Shown: positions 17,678 through 27,220, counted from the stretch's first letter. The stretch: DNA of 64,000 nucleotides from an uncultured Veillonella sp. (GCF_900545795.1 NZ_URAR01000010.1:26522-90521), one strand, 5' to 3'. Program-made: numbers and translations. The notes: generated by a model not told the origin, from the letters alone.

Positions 17678-18865
17678 CTAGTTTGTAACTTCTATATAGT
17701 TAGGATTAATATAGTCCTTCATACTGATTAAAGATCCAATATGTTCTACCACTATGATAATAGCAAGGGCCCACATAGAATGACCGCCGCCAAGTCCTAC
17801 CAACGGAGCCGCTAAAGCACCTGCTAAGAAAGAGATAACACCTAGTAAACCAGATGCACTACCGGACAGACCTTTTTGTGAATTAACGCCACCAGAAAAA
17901 CTCAACGGCAAGGTAATACCACAAGTACTAATTAACAGCATCAAGACAATCATAATCATCCAAGGACTTTCAGGTTGCATCACTTCGACTAAGATAATTA
18001 AGAAGCCTACAAATAAGCCGGCAACATTACCATACCATAATATTTTGTCTTCCCCGACTGTTTTGCAAAGACGTCCAAATACTTGAGCCGAAATAGCCAA
18101 ACAAGCGGAGCAAATACCAAAGAAAATACTAAACTCAGTTGGCGTTAATGTGTAAATTTCTTCTAAAATAAAAGGGGAGCCACTAATATAGGCGAATAAG
18201 CCCATAGAGGCGAAACCTTGTATCAACAAATAACCGCGATATTGAGGAATATTCCAAAGGGTTTTCATGCCTTTTAACGAAGCAGAAAGACCACCAGTAA
18301 TACGTTGTTCTGGCGCTAAAGTTTCAGGCAAGCTAACCATAGTCCAAACAGCCCCAATAACACCGCAAATACCTAAAACAATAAAAATTGCTTGCCAATC
18401 AAAAGCCTGTAGAATGAGTCCCCCTAATACGGGACCAGCAATCGGTACTACAGACGCAATCAGTACAAGTAATGCGATAAACTGTGTCAATTTATTACCT
18501 TCATACGTATCACACGCAATGGAACGGGCTAACACGATACAGCCTGCACCTGCTAAGCCTTGCACAAATCGCCAAAACAAGAACATTCCAAGGGAACCTG
18601 ATGTAGCACATAAAAAGGATGCTATAGCAAAACCACCAAAGGATACAATAGCAGGCTTTTTACGTCCAATTTCATCACTCCAAGGCCCCATCAAGACTTG
18701 CCCTAAGGCGAGTCCAATAAAACATGTGGTCAAACTTAATTGTACCCCCGCTGCCGTACTTCCTAATTCAGAAGCAATGGTTGGCAAGCCGGGGATATAA
18801 ATATCTGTACTTAATGGCCCAATGGCGGCCATAAAACCTAATAAACATATAACAACTATATTCAT
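17678..18865 (-). CDS. Bcr/CflA-family MFS multidrug exporter
   Basis: A 395-aa inner-membrane transporter with about 12 hydrophobic segments. The N-terminus ALSTDIYIPGLP-like motif (GPLSTDIYIPGLPTIASELG) and the loop motif GPWSDEIGRKKP (motif A) are typical of the Bcr/CflA drug:proton antiporters. I choose the ATG at 18865, 11 nt after AGGAGG; the in-frame GTG at 18874 is only 2 nt from that box. Upstream lie repeated TAGTATAACAA sites, including a 20-bp palindrome, so a repressor may control it. The substrate is unknown. Confidence 0.9.
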   Translation of the reverse strand: MNIVVICLLGFMAAIGPLSTDIYIPGLPTIASELGSTAAGVQLSLTTCFIGLALGQVLMGPWSDEIGRKKPAIVSFGGFAIASFLCATSGSLGMFLFWRFVQGLAGAGCIVLARSIACDTYEGNKLTQFIALLVLIASVVPIAGPVLGGLILQAFDWQAIFIVLGICGVIGAVWTMVSLPETLAPEQRITGGLSASLKGMKTLWNIPQYRGYLLIQGFASMGLFAYISGSPFILEEIYTLTPTEFSIFFGICSACLAISAQVFGRLCKTVGEDKILWYGNVAGLFVGFLIILVEVMQPESPWMIMIVLMLLISTCGITLPLSFSGGVNSQKGLSGSASGLLGVISFLAGALAAPLVGLGGGHSMWALAIIIVVEHIGSLISMKDYINPNYIEVTN

Positions 18866-18896
18866 TTTATACACTACCTCCTATTGATTACATACT

Positions 18897-18966
18897 TAGT
18901 ATAACAAGATATAGCGTATCCGTATAATACCAAAAGCAGCCTCATAGTATAACAAAATTGTTATAC
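18897..18966. promoter_or_regulatory. repeated TAGTATAACAA sites and palindrome upstream of the exporter
   Basis: TAGTATAACAA occurs at 18897-18907 and again at 18945-18955, where it forms the palindrome GTATAACAA-AA-TTGTTATAC (18947-18966). Spacing and position, just upstream of the exporter start, suit a repressor operator. Confidence 0.5.
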
Positions 18967-19340
18967 CAGAGACTGCTTTTTTAGTTAAACATTTATATGT
19001 TTATAACCTTTATAGCTTTATCATAGTCATAGCTTTATTGTAATCATGATATTTCTATTATAGCTATAGCATTTATATTATAACTATAGCCTAGGCATAT
19101 CATCATAAGCGATACGACTCTATGCCAAATGACCTATATACCCTGTCTAATCAAGAGTCTACTCATAAGACCTATTTTATAAAGTCTTCATCACTCACAA
19201 ACTATTGAGCTGCATTCATAGATTGACGCATTTCATGTACAAGCTTTCGTATAATGCACACTAACCCAAGTATCTCAAATTAACTATATTTACTTCAAAT
19301 ATTTCAAACTCAAACATTTTAGTTTAAGTCTTGAAGACTA

Positions 19341-19410
19341 AGATATTTTAACTAAGATGTTTTTACTAAGCTCTTTTTACTAAACTCTTTTTACTAATAT
19401 ATTTTTACTC
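19341..19410. repeat. five 14-bp tandem repeats
   Basis: Five consecutive 14-bp units of the form AGMTSTTTTTACTA, diverged at several positions, lie just downstream of the rpsI terminator. Confidence 0.8.
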
Positions 19411-19422
19411 CTACCAAGACAT

Positions 19423-19462
19423 AAAAAAGAAACCCCACAAACACGAGGTTTGTAGGGTTTGC
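19423..19462 (-). terminator. terminator of the rplM-rpsI operon
   Basis: On the minus strand, AAACCCTACAAACC...GTTTGTGGGGTTT is followed by CTTTTTT. Confidence 0.85.
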
Positions 19463-19474
19463 AATTTATAAATA

Positions 19475-19867
19475 TTAACGTTTCGAGAACTGAGACGCTT
19501 TACGAGCTTTCTTAAGACCGTATTTTTTACGTTCTTTCATACGTGGGTCACGAGTCAAGAAACCAGCTTTTTTAAGGGATTGACGAAGTTCACCATCAAC
19601 ACCTAATAAAGCACGAGAGATGCCGTGACGAATTGCACCAGCTTGGCCAGATGGGCCGCCACCAGAAACGTCAGCGATAACATCATATTGTTCCACAGTG
19701 CCTGTTAACACTAATGGTTGTTTAATAATTAATTCCAAAGTTTTACGACCAAAGTAATCGTTAAGATCACGTTTGTTGATTGTAACTTTGCCTGTGCCCG
19801 GTACCAGACGAACTCTGGCAACGGAAGATTTTCTACGACCTGTACCGTAGTACTGAGCTACTGCCAT
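19475..19867 (-). CDS. rpsI: 30S ribosomal protein S9
   Basis: A 130-aa S9 protein. It opens with AQYYGTGRRKSSVARVRL and ends with the very basic GLKKARKASQFSKR tail that reaches the ribosomal P site; the SGQAGAIRHGI segment is diagnostic. It is directly downstream of rplM (23 bp), the usual L13-S9 operon, and has a strong Shine-Dalgarno (GGGAGGAGG). Confidence 0.98.
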   Translation of the reverse strand: MAVAQYYGTGRRKSSVARVRLVPGTGKVTINKRDLNDYFGRKTLELIIKQPLVLTGTVEQYDVIADVSGGGPSGQAGAIRHGISRALLGVDGELRQSLKKAGFLTRDPRMKERKKYGLKKARKASQFSKR

Positions 19868-19890
19868 GTATATGTTCCTCCTCCCGGTGA

Positions 19891-20331
19891 TTACCGAATA
19901 TCAAATTCCAAAACTTCAGGTTTTTGAGCTGCATGTGGATGCTCTGCACCAGCGTAAACATTAAGTTTACGGTAAATTTGAGCACCTAGCTTGTTTTTAG
20001 GAAGCATACCACGAACTGCCATTTCAACAACGCGTTCTGGATGTTTTTCTAACATGCTACCAGCAGTAACAAAAGTGGATCCGCCTGGATAACCAGAATG
20101 ACGGAAATAAGTTTTTTGTAATAATTTTTTACCTGTTAAACGAACTTTTTCAGCGTTGATTACGATAACATGGTCACCAGTATCAACATGTGGTGTAAAA
20201 GTTGGTTTATTTTTGCCCCGAAGAACTTTAGCTACTTCGGCAGCAAGGCGTCCTAAAGTTTTACCTTCAGCGTCAACAACATACCATTTCCGTTCTACAG
20301 TGTTCGGATTGGCCATATATGTAGTTTTCAT
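19891..20331 (-). CDS. rplM: 50S ribosomal protein L13
   Basis: A 146-aa L13 with the family start MKTTYMANPNTVERKWYVVD, the core HVDTGDHVIVINAEKV and the end VYAGAEHPHAAQKP. The upstream ATG is preferred because L13 proteins carry this 5-residue leader and because AGGAGG precedes it. It has its own consensus promoter and a leader of about 85 nt. Confidence 0.98.
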   Translation of the reverse strand: MKTTYMANPNTVERKWYVVDAEGKTLGRLAAEVAKVLRGKNKPTFTPHVDTGDHVIVINAEKVRLTGKKLLQKTYFRHSGYPGGSTFVTAGSMLEKHPERVVEMAVRGMLPKNKLGAQIYRKLNVYAGAEHPHAAQKPEVLEFDIR

Positions 20332-20425
20332 GCTGCTAATTCCTCCTCATAACGACTACTTCACCAAAAAGCATCATGCTCTCCTTCCGGGGCTAATGGA
20401 ATAAGATACAAATGCTTACCGAAAT

Positions 20426-20455
20426 ATTATACTCAACTTACACTAGGTATGTCAA
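20426..20455 (-). promoter_or_regulatory. rplM-rpsI promoter
   Basis: On the minus strand, TTGACA and TATAAT are both perfect consensus hexamers with an 18-bp spacer. The roughly 85-nt leader that follows contains a small AGCATGATGCT hairpin. An L13-type autoregulatory leader is possible but I cannot confirm it by eye. Confidence 0.85.
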
Positions 20456-20495
20456 GCTATTTCTTCCCATATTTTCAATATATACGACTTTTAGC

Positions 20496-21431
20496 TTATT
20501 CTTCGACGCGATTGCGACCAATAATGCGCACTTCTGTCTCTAGCTTAACGCCATGAGCCTTTTCTACCCGTGATTGCACTTCGCGGATTACTTGAAGCAC
20601 GTCACTGGCACTGGCTTCGCCCTTATTTACAACAAAGCCTGCATGTTTAGTAGACACTTCCGCATCACCACATGCTAATCCTTTTAAGCCAGTCTGCTCG
20701 ATTAAAGTCCCCGCATAATAGCCTGTAGGGCGCTTGAAAGTAGAGCCAGCACTAGCATATTCTAATGGTTGCTTACTGGTGCGTCGCTCTGTCAAATCCT
20801 CCATGGCAGCTAAAATATCAGCCTGCACACCTGGAGCTAAATCAATTTCCACTTCAGCCACAATCTCATGACTTTCATGAAAGCGGCTATGACGATAAGC
20901 AAACTCTAAGTCTTGTATAGAATATTCATTAATTTGCCCCGTAAGACTAACAGCCCTCACTTTAGTGACTACTTGGCTCATTTCGCCACCATAAGCACCT
21001 GCATTCATAAATACAGCACCGCCTAAAGTCCCCGGGATGCCAATAGCAAATTCAAGGCCCGTCAAAGAATTGTTATAGGCAAATTCCGATACTTCTTTAA
21101 GCATAAACCCAGAGCTAACCAATAGCGAGTGCCCTTTACAATCAAGGGTTTCCTTCATATGACATAGAGAGACTACGACGCCTTGAATGCCACCATCTAA
21201 AACGAGCACATTAGAACCGCTCCCTAAAATAGTCAAGGGAATGTCTGCCTTGGCCACAGCTTGCATAGTCTGGCTTAGCTCAGTTAATGTTCGCGGCATA
21301 ATAAATAAATCTGCTGGTCCACCAATTTTAAAGGTCGTATGCTCTTTTAAAGGCTCATTTCTAAGTATTTGCTCCGCCCCTAATAGAGGACTTAGCTCTT
21401 CATATAATACTTCAAGCTTATTTTTTAGCAT
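20496..21431 (-). CDS. murB: UDP-N-acetylenolpyruvoylglucosamine reductase
   Basis: Reduces UDP-GlcNAc-enolpyruvate to UDP-MurNAc for peptidoglycan. The 311-aa protein has the FAD-binding TTFKIGGPADLF and ILGSGSNVLVLD, then GIPGTLGGAVFMNAGAYGGEM. The YAGTLIEQTGLKG segment and the TKHAGFVVN end point to the shorter (type II) MurB. It overlaps the end of ylbF by 14 bp and is the last gene of the moaC-trmL-ylbF-murB run. Confidence 0.95.
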   Translation of the reverse strand: MLKNKLEVLYEELSPLLGAEQILRNEPLKEHTTFKIGGPADLFIMPRTLTELSQTMQAVAKADIPLTILGSGSNVLVLDGGIQGVVVSLCHMKETLDCKGHSLLVSSGFMLKEVSEFAYNNSLTGLEFAIGIPGTLGGAVFMNAGAYGGEMSQVVTKVRAVSLTGQINEYSIQDLEFAYRHSRFHESHEIVAEVEIDLAPGVQADILAAMEDLTERRTSKQPLEYASAGSTFKRPTGYYAGTLIEQTGLKGLACGDAEVSTKHAGFVVNKGEASASDVLQVIREVQSRVEKAHGVKLETEVRIIGRNRVEE

Positions 21432-21771
21432 TTTCTAGTATTTTCATTCCTTCTGTAATTGGTTCACTGATAATGCGATAAATGTCATTGGATACTTGGC
21501 TCCAACGCACATGAGCTTGTAAGTATTTTTGAGCGCTTGGATTAGCTTGAATCATAGGCATTAATTCTTCTTGTTTTTTAGCGAATTCTTCCGCTTCAGG
21601 AGCTTCTGCCATTTTAGCATATTCCCATTGCATTTGTTGTACTAAGAAGCGTTCCACTAAGCCTTTTGCCACACCATTGTCTTCTACTTCCTTAGTGGCC
21701 TCCATAAGCTCTTTGTATTCTTCACTTTCACGCATCGCTTTTTGTAATTCATAAGCCTTATCGTAATTCAT
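21418..21771 (-). CDS. YlbF/YmcA family protein
   Basis: A 117-aa, almost wholly helical protein matching the YlbF/YmcA family (DYDKAYEL-type start, LQAHVRWSQVSNDIYRII end). In Bacillus these proteins form a complex with YaaT that affects RNase Y, competence and sporulation. Whether a Veillonella-like organism keeps that role is unknown. It overlaps murB and follows trmL by 62 bp. Confidence 0.8.
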   Translation of the reverse strand: MNYDKAYELQKAMRESEEYKELMEATKEVEDNGVAKGLVERFLVQQMQWEYAKMAEAPEAEEFAKKQEELMPMIQANPSAQKYLQAHVRWSQVSNDIYRIISEPITEGMKILENAKK

Positions 21772-21833
21772 AATAATCCACCTTTCATATGTAATATAAT
21801 TTATATTAAAGTCATTCCATCACAAGATGAGTC

Positions 21834-22328
21834 TTATAAAGACTCCACACTAGGTACTCCAGCACCTAAATTCTTCAAGTCAGGGAAATTTAATTGACGC
21901 ATAGCCTCGTAAGCTATAATGGCCACAGAATTGGACAAGTTCAAAGATCGCGCCTCATCTACCATAGGGATGCGAATGCAAGTATCCAAATTAGCAGCAA
22001 TTAAATCTTCTGGCAAGCCTTTAGTTTCCTTACCAAATACCAACATGTCGCCTATTTCATACTTCATCTCTGCATAGGTATGTTTAGCTTTAGTTGTGGC
22101 ATAAAAATAGCGACGATCAGGATAAGCATCATATACTTCTTGTAGATTTTCATGCACCTGTACATCTACTAAATGCCAATAATCAAGGCCTGCACGTTTT
22201 AAATATTTATCATCAATAGAAAAACCCAACGGCTTTACTAAGTGCAAAGTCATGTGATTCGCTGCACATAGCCTAGCAATATTGCCTGTATTTCCTGGGA
22301 TTTCTGGTTCTACTAATACGATTTCCAT
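21834..22328 (-). CDS. trmL: tRNA (cytidine/uridine-34-2'-O)-methyltransferase
   Basis: A SPOUT-class methyltransferase of 164 aa that modifies the wobble base of leucine tRNAs. It shows the family start MEIVLVEPEIPGNTGNIARL, the knot region LVFGKETKGLP and IPMVDEARSLNLSNSVAI. I start at 22328, where AGAAGG lies 7-8 nt upstream, rather than at the in-frame codon at 22349. It is part of a run with moaC and ylbF. Confidence 0.93.
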   Translation of the reverse strand: MEIVLVEPEIPGNTGNIARLCAANHMTLHLVKPLGFSIDDKYLKRAGLDYWHLVDVQVHENLQEVYDAYPDRRYFYATTKAKHTYAEMKYEIGDMLVFGKETKGLPEDLIAANLDTCIRIPMVDEARSLNLSNSVAIIAYEAMRQLNFPDLKNLGAGVPSVESL

Positions 22329-22409
22329 TAATAAACCTTCTTTTTTCAAAATTATCTAACATCTTATTTTACCTAATTATAGGCTGAGCTTCAAGCTAAA
22401 TTTAGCTCT

Positions 22410-22889
22410 TTACTCTTCAGTGCGCTTAAAATGGCCACTCTTGCCGCCCATTTTTTCTACTAAATATACAGGCCCCATGACCATGTGCTTATCAATGGCT
22501 TTACACATGTCATATACTGTAAGAAGCCCTACTTGTACCGCTGTAAGAGCTTCCATCTCTACACCTGTACGTCCTTTTGTCTTTACAGTAGCCTCAATGC
22601 GCACAGCACGACGAATTTGATCGAGCTCACAAACTACATTCACATTCGTCAAGGCCAAAGGATGGCATAGAGGAATAAGATTTGATGTCTGCTTTGCCCC
22701 CATAATGGCAGCCAATTGAGCTACAGCAAGTACATCACCTTTCTTTACCATGCCGAGTTCAATCCGCTTATAAATATCCTCACTAATAGAGATAAATCCT
22801 TCCGCTACCGCGACACGCTCAGTAATGTCTTTGGCCCCCACATCAACCATGCGCGCATTTCCTTGCTCATCAAAATGTGTTAACTCCAT
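22410..22889 (-). CDS. moaC: cyclic pyranopterin monophosphate synthase
   Basis: Catalyses the second step of molybdenum cofactor synthesis together with MoaA. The 159-aa protein has NLIPLCHPLALTNVNV, the KTKGRTGVEMEALTA stretch and TVYDMCKAIDK, covering the active site. The other moa/moe genes are not in the window. It heads the moaC-trmL-ylbF-murB run and is divergent from the UPF0173 gene. Confidence 0.95.
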   Translation of the reverse strand: MELTHFDEQGNARMVDVGAKDITERVAVAEGFISISEDIYKRIELGMVKKGDVLAVAQLAAIMGAKQTSNLIPLCHPLALTNVNVVCELDQIRRAVRIEATVKTKGRTGVEMEALTAVQVGLLTVYDMCKAIDKHMVMGPVYLVEKMGGKSGHFKRTEE

Positions 22890-22984
22890 GTATATATCCT
22901 TCCTTCGTTATATCTAATATTTTAGATTTATGGTATACTTAATACATATAATTATATTATACATTACACAAAGGAGGTTTTTCC

Positions 22985-23656
22985 ATGCGCGTAACACTTA
23001 CCTATTACGGCCATTCTACTTTTATGCTCTCTCAAGGTGATGTATCCATCGTATTTGATCCATTTTTCAATGGCAATACCTGGAATATTGCTGAGCCAAA
23101 AGATATTAAATGTCAATATATTTTTGTAAGTCACGGCCATGATGACCATTATGGCGATGCTGATGAAATCGGCAAGGCCAATGATGCTTTACTCATCTCC
23201 ACAGCTGAAATAGCCCACAAAGCAAGCGAAGCAGGACTCCGTGCGCATGCCATGCACCTCGGTGGCAAATATGATTTTGAATTCGGCTCCATCCGCATCA
23301 CACCAGCCTTCCACGGCGCTGGTATTCCTGGAGGACATGCAGCTGGTTGCATTATCAATTTCTATGGCAAAACAGTGTATTTCGCAGGTGACACCGCCTT
23401 CTTTAGCGATATGAAATACCTCAATCGCTTTGGCCAAATCGACTATGCCTTGCTCCCAATTGGCGATAATTTTACTATGGGCGTAGAAGATGCCCTCTTA
23501 GCAGCATCTGTCATTAAAGCGAATACAACAATTCCAATTCACTATAAAACTTGGCCTTTAATCGACAAGGACCCTCATGAATTTGTAAACACCTTACAAA
23601 GCGAATACAAACAAGCCGGCCTTGTTGTTGATCCAGGTTCGACTATCGAGCTATAA
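22985..23656 (+). CDS. UPF0173 metal-dependent hydrolase (YtkL-like, beta-lactamase fold)
   Basis: A 223-aa metallo-beta-lactamase-fold protein. It has the metal motif SHGHDDHYGDA (HxHxDH), a second His in FHGAGIPGGHAAG, the Asp in YFAGDTAFF and the late PIHYKTWPLID. The substrate of the UPF0173 family is unknown. The strong AAAGGAGG box 5-6 nt before the ATG supports the start. Transcribed alone, away from moaC. Confidence 0.88.
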   Translation: MRVTLTYYGHSTFMLSQGDVSIVFDPFFNGNTWNIAEPKDIKCQYIFVSHGHDDHYGDADEIGKANDALLISTAEIAHKASEAGLRAHAMHLGGKYDFEFGSIRITPAFHGAGIPGGHAAGCIINFYGKTVYFAGDTAFFSDMKYLNRFGQIDYALLPIGDNFTMGVEDALLAASVIKANTTIPIHYKTWPLIDKDPHEFVNTLQSEYKQAGLVVDPGSTIEL

Positions 23657-23769
23657 GCCAAGAAAGCAGCACACCTTACCGAAGATCTTTAAATAAGATA
23701 ATTCTTAATATGTAAAGGCCTGCCTCACTTCATTTGTATCCAATATAGAAAATATTCTATTGTATAAAA

Positions 23770-23832
23770 CAAAAAGCACTTCTCCTAGCAGGACGGAATG
23801 TCTCCGCCACTAAGAGAAGTGCTTATTTTTTT
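23770..23832. terminator. terminator between the UPF0173 and XRE genes
   Basis: The stem AAGCACTTCTC...GAGAAGTGCTT has TTTTTTT on the plus-strand side and AAAAA before the left arm, so it can serve both converging genes. Confidence 0.85.
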
Positions 23833-23844
23833 ACACACCGTAGC

Positions 23845-24213
23845 CTATTGGCCATCCTTAGGCTCATCTGCTGTTGAACCAAGTTTCTCAAAAAAAGTCT
23901 GTAATAATTTCTTCAATTGTTGTCTCTGCGAAGGCTTCAACACATAAGTTTCACCACTAAATGCAACCTCTTTGTTTTTTATTGCTGCCCACAAATCGAT
24001 AATCGGCGATATAGTGGAATCTACTTCCGCCAATTCATCCAAAGAAACACCATAATACAAAGCCAGCTGTTTTAATGTTTCTAAATCAGGTTCCCTATAG
24101 CCTGTTTCATAGTTAGACAATGCTGCATTGCTAATACCAATGCTAGCTGCTACTTCTAGCTGACTCTTCCCCGTTCTTACTCGAGCTCTTTTAAGATTTT
24201 TATATAACGCCAT
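23845..24213 (-). CDS. XRE-family transcriptional regulator
   Basis: A 122-aa protein with an N-terminal helix-turn-helix of the Cro/CI type (residues about 8-62: RVRTGKSQLEVAASIGISNA, then LSNYETGYREPDLETLKQLA). The C-terminal 50 residues are an unrecognised helical segment, possibly for dimerisation. It lies just after purD but has its own spacer of 117 bp. The target is unknown. Confidence 0.8.
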   Translation of the reverse strand: MALYKNLKRARVRTGKSQLEVAASIGISNAALSNYETGYREPDLETLKQLALYYGVSLDELAEVDSTISPIIDLWAAIKNKEVAFSGETYVLKPSQRQQLKKLLQTFFEKLGSTADEPKDGQ

Positions 24214-24330
24214 ACTTACCGCCCCACTCCATTGGCTATAATACTACATGGTAAGAGATGAACTCTCTTTCTATTATAACCCGATTTTGAAAAACAGTTA
24301 AGTAAAATATTGCGTATTTACAAATTATTT

Positions 24331-25608
24331 TTATGAATTTATATGTTTAAATGCTTTTTGCCCTATATCCTTGCGGTATTGGCAGCCATCAAAATGAATC
24401 GTATCAACTCGTTTATAAGCGATATCCAAGGCTTCTTGTAAGGTCTCACCTAAGCCCACTATGCCTAAAACACGGCCACCAGCAGTTTCAAAGTGACCAT
24501 CTTTATACACCGTGCCAGAATGGAATACAGCCGATGACGTGTCATGCGAAATAACATCTCCAGAAATAATATCACCCTTATGAGAGCTCTCTGGATAGCC
24601 TTTTGAAGCTAAAATAACACAAGCTGCAGCTCCATCATGCCAAGTCACATCAGCGGCATCAAGACGCCCGTTAGCACAATCTAACATGACTTTACCTAAA
24701 TTACCTGCAAATAAAGGCAGAACAACCTGCGTTTCTGGATCACCAAAGCGCGCATTAAATTCTACCACCTTTGGCCCTTCCTCAGTAATCATCAAACCGG
24801 CATAAAGACAACCTACATAAGGCATGCCTTCTTTTTTCATGGCTTCAATCATAGGATTTAAGATTGTGCGCTTTGCTTCCTCTAATACATCAGCTGTCAT
24901 TACTGGAGCTGGCGCATACGTGCCCATACCACCCGTATTAGGCCCTTTATCACCATCAAAAATACGCTTATGGTCTTGAGATGAAATCATAGGCACTACG
25001 CGCTCACCATCAGCAAAAGCCAATAATGACGCTTCTTCACCTACCATGAATTCCTCAATAACTACAGTGTGTCCCGCATCACCGAAGCGATTCCCTGCTA
25101 GCATATCATCTACAGCATCATATGCTTCGTCTTTAGTCATCGCTACAACAACGCCCTTACCAGCAGCTAACCCATCAGCTTTTACTACAATAGGGGCGCC
25201 TACTTCATCGATGAAGGACTTAGCTGGTGCCACCTCAGCAAATACACCATAAGCAGCAGTAGGAATATTATATTTTTTCATTAAATCCTTGGCAAATACT
25301 TTTGACCCTTCTAATTGTGCAGCACCTTTGCTCGGCCCAAATACAGGAATATCTGCTGCTCGCAGTACATCACTTAAGCCAGCCACTAAAGGCGCCTCTG
25401 GTCCTACTACAACCAAATCAATATGGTGCTCTTTGCAGTATGCCACTACAGCTTCTCCATCTTGCCAATCTACAGGCGCACAGATGGCCACTTCTTCCAT
25501 AGCTTTGCTCCCCGGCAAGGCATGAACCACCTCCACCGACGGGCTTGCCTTTAAGCGCCAAGCCAAGGTATGCTCACGGCCACCAGAACCAATTACGCAA
25601 ACGTTCAT
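24331..25608 (-). CDS. purD: phosphoribosylamine-glycine ligase
   Basis: Joins glycine to phosphoribosylamine with ATP (step 2 of purine synthesis). The 425-aa ATP-grasp enzyme starts MNVCVIGSGGREHTLAWRL. It contains VVKADGLAAGKGVVVA, HKRIFDGDKGPNTGGMGTYAP and EFNARFGDPETQVVLP. It is the last gene of the purECFMNHD operon, 61 bp after purH. Confidence 0.97.
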   Translation of the reverse strand: MNVCVIGSGGREHTLAWRLKASPSVEVVHALPGSKAMEEVAICAPVDWQDGEAVVAYCKEHHIDLVVVGPEAPLVAGLSDVLRAADIPVFGPSKGAAQLEGSKVFAKDLMKKYNIPTAAYGVFAEVAPAKSFIDEVGAPIVVKADGLAAGKGVVVAMTKDEAYDAVDDMLAGNRFGDAGHTVVIEEFMVGEEASLLAFADGERVVPMISSQDHKRIFDGDKGPNTGGMGTYAPAPVMTADVLEEAKRTILNPMIEAMKKEGMPYVGCLYAGLMITEEGPKVVEFNARFGDPETQVVLPLFAGNLGKVMLDCANGRLDAADVTWHDGAAACVILASKGYPESSHKGDIISGDVISHDTSSAVFHSGTVYKDGHFETAGGRVLGIVGLGETLQEALDIAYKRVDTIHFDGCQYRKDIGQKAFKHINS

Positions 25609-25669
25609 ATGTCCTCCGAAAAATCACATATTCTAAAACAATTATCTATTAAAGCCCGTAAGCAGTCAA

Positions 25670-27199
25670 TTAATGTTTAAAGTGACGCACATGAGTAAAT
25701 ACCATAGCAATGCCTGCCTTATCAGCTTCTGCAATGGATTCTTCATCACGAACCGAGCCACCAGGTTGAATAATCGCTGCAATGCCATGAGCTGCTGCAG
25801 TAGCTACTGTATCGCCAAATGGGAAGAACGCATCGGAAGCTAACACAGCACCCTTCGCTTTTTCACCAGCTTGCTCTAATGCAATGCTAGCAGAGCCTAC
25901 GCGATTCATCTGACCAGCACCAACACCTAAAGTGGATTTGCTGTCTGCAACTAAAATAGCATTTGATTTCACATGTTTTACTAATTTCCAAGCAAAGCGA
26001 AGTGCCTTCCATTGCTCTTCAGTAGGTTGTGTCTTAGTCACTACTGTATAGCTTGCTTCATCTTCCACTAAATCATCTTCCGTTTGAACTAATAAGCCAC
26101 CAGATACTTTTTTCACAACTACTTGACCAGCTACTGGGCGTTCTAACTCAATGAGTCGAATATTTTTCTTCGCTTCTAAAATCGTTAATGCTTTTGTGGA
26201 GAATTTAGGCGCCATAATAACTTCTAAGAAGATTTGGCTCATTTCAGTAGCAGTTGCTTCATCTACTTCACGGTTTAATGCTACAATGCCACCAAAAGCA
26301 GAAACGGAGTCAGCTTCATAAGCTTTTACATACGCATCATGAAGATCTACACCAATAGCTGCGCCACATGGATTAGTATGTTTAATAATGCAAGCTGCTG
26401 GGTCTTCAAATTCCCATACCATATTCCAAGCTGCTTCCATGTCTACAATATTGTTATAGGACAGTTCTTTCCCATGAAGTTGTTTCATAGCCCCCATGCC
26501 AGTAGCTGCGCCAATTTCTTTATAGAATACCGCTTTTTGATGTGGATTTTCACCATAGCGAAGATCTGCCACTTTTTCATAGGCTTGTAAATATTCTGGA
26601 GGGAACGGAGTTTGTTCTAATTGTTCACTGAAATAATTAGCAATTGCTGTATCATAAGCGGCTGTATGAGCAAAAGCTTCTTTTGCTAAAGCAAAACGGA
26701 AGTCTTGGCCAAGATCACCATCTGCTTTAAGGCGTCCAATCACTTCGCCATAGCGCTCAGGATTTACTACAATGCCTACAAACTTATTATTTTTTGCTGC
26801 TGAACGAACCATCGTAGGACCGCCAATATCAATGTTTTCAATAGCTTCAGCTAACTCTACATTTGGTTTAGCAATGGTTTCGCGGAATGGATACAAATTA
26901 ACTACCACTAAATCAAGCGGTTCCATATTGTGTTCCTTCATAGCCGCTAGGTGATTCTCATCATTGCGCACGGCTAAAATTCCGCCATGCACCATAGGAT
27001 GTAAAGTCTTTACGCGACCATCCATCATTTCTGGGAAATGAGTTAACTCTTCTACTTGATGAACTGCGATGCCAGCTTCATGAATCGCTTTATACGTTCC
27101 ACCAGTAGAGTAAATATTCACACCTAATGCTGCCAATTCTTTAGCAAACTCAACAACGCCAGTTTTATCTGATACACTGATCAATGCATTCTTTATCAT
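25670..27199 (-). CDS. purH: bifunctional AICAR transformylase / IMP cyclohydrolase
   Basis: Carries out the last two steps to IMP. Residues about 1-195 form the IMP cyclohydrolase domain (LISVSDKTGVVEFAKELAAL, GGTYKAI, DGRVKTLHP). The rest is the AICAR formyltransferase domain with KYGENPHQ-like RYGENPHQKA, the catalytic KHTNPCGAA and SDAFFPFGD. GGAGG precedes the ATG. A terminator-like hairpin lies between purN and this gene. Confidence 0.97.
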   Translation of the reverse strand: MIKNALISVSDKTGVVEFAKELAALGVNIYSTGGTYKAIHEAGIAVHQVEELTHFPEMMDGRVKTLHPMVHGGILAVRNDENHLAAMKEHNMEPLDLVVVNLYPFRETIAKPNVELAEAIENIDIGGPTMVRSAAKNNKFVGIVVNPERYGEVIGRLKADGDLGQDFRFALAKEAFAHTAAYDTAIANYFSEQLEQTPFPPEYLQAYEKVADLRYGENPHQKAVFYKEIGAATGMGAMKQLHGKELSYNNIVDMEAAWNMVWEFEDPAACIIKHTNPCGAAIGVDLHDAYVKAYEADSVSAFGGIVALNREVDEATATEMSQIFLEVIMAPKFSTKALTILEAKKNIRLIELERPVAGQVVVKKVSGGLLVQTEDDLVEDEASYTVVTKTQPTEEQWKALRFAWKLVKHVKSNAILVADSKSTLGVGAGQMNRVGSASIALEQAGEKAKGAVLASDAFFPFGDTVATAAAHGIAAIIQPGGSVRDEESIAEADKAGIAMVFTHVRHFKH

Positions 27200-27220
27200 T
27201 TATATCCTCCTAGATATTCT

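Larger units (their letters stand above)
18866..19474. other. long AT-rich intergenic region with decayed repeats
   Basis: About 600 bases without a credible gene. From the left it holds the operator-like palindrome and a hairpin AAAAGCAG...CTGCTTTTTT (18932-18983) that looks like a plus-strand terminator although no plus-strand gene precedes it. An AT-rich patch with repeated ATAGCTTTAT/TATAGC motifs follows (19010-19095), then a five-unit 14-bp tandem array (19341-19410), then the rpsI terminator. Confidence 0.6.
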
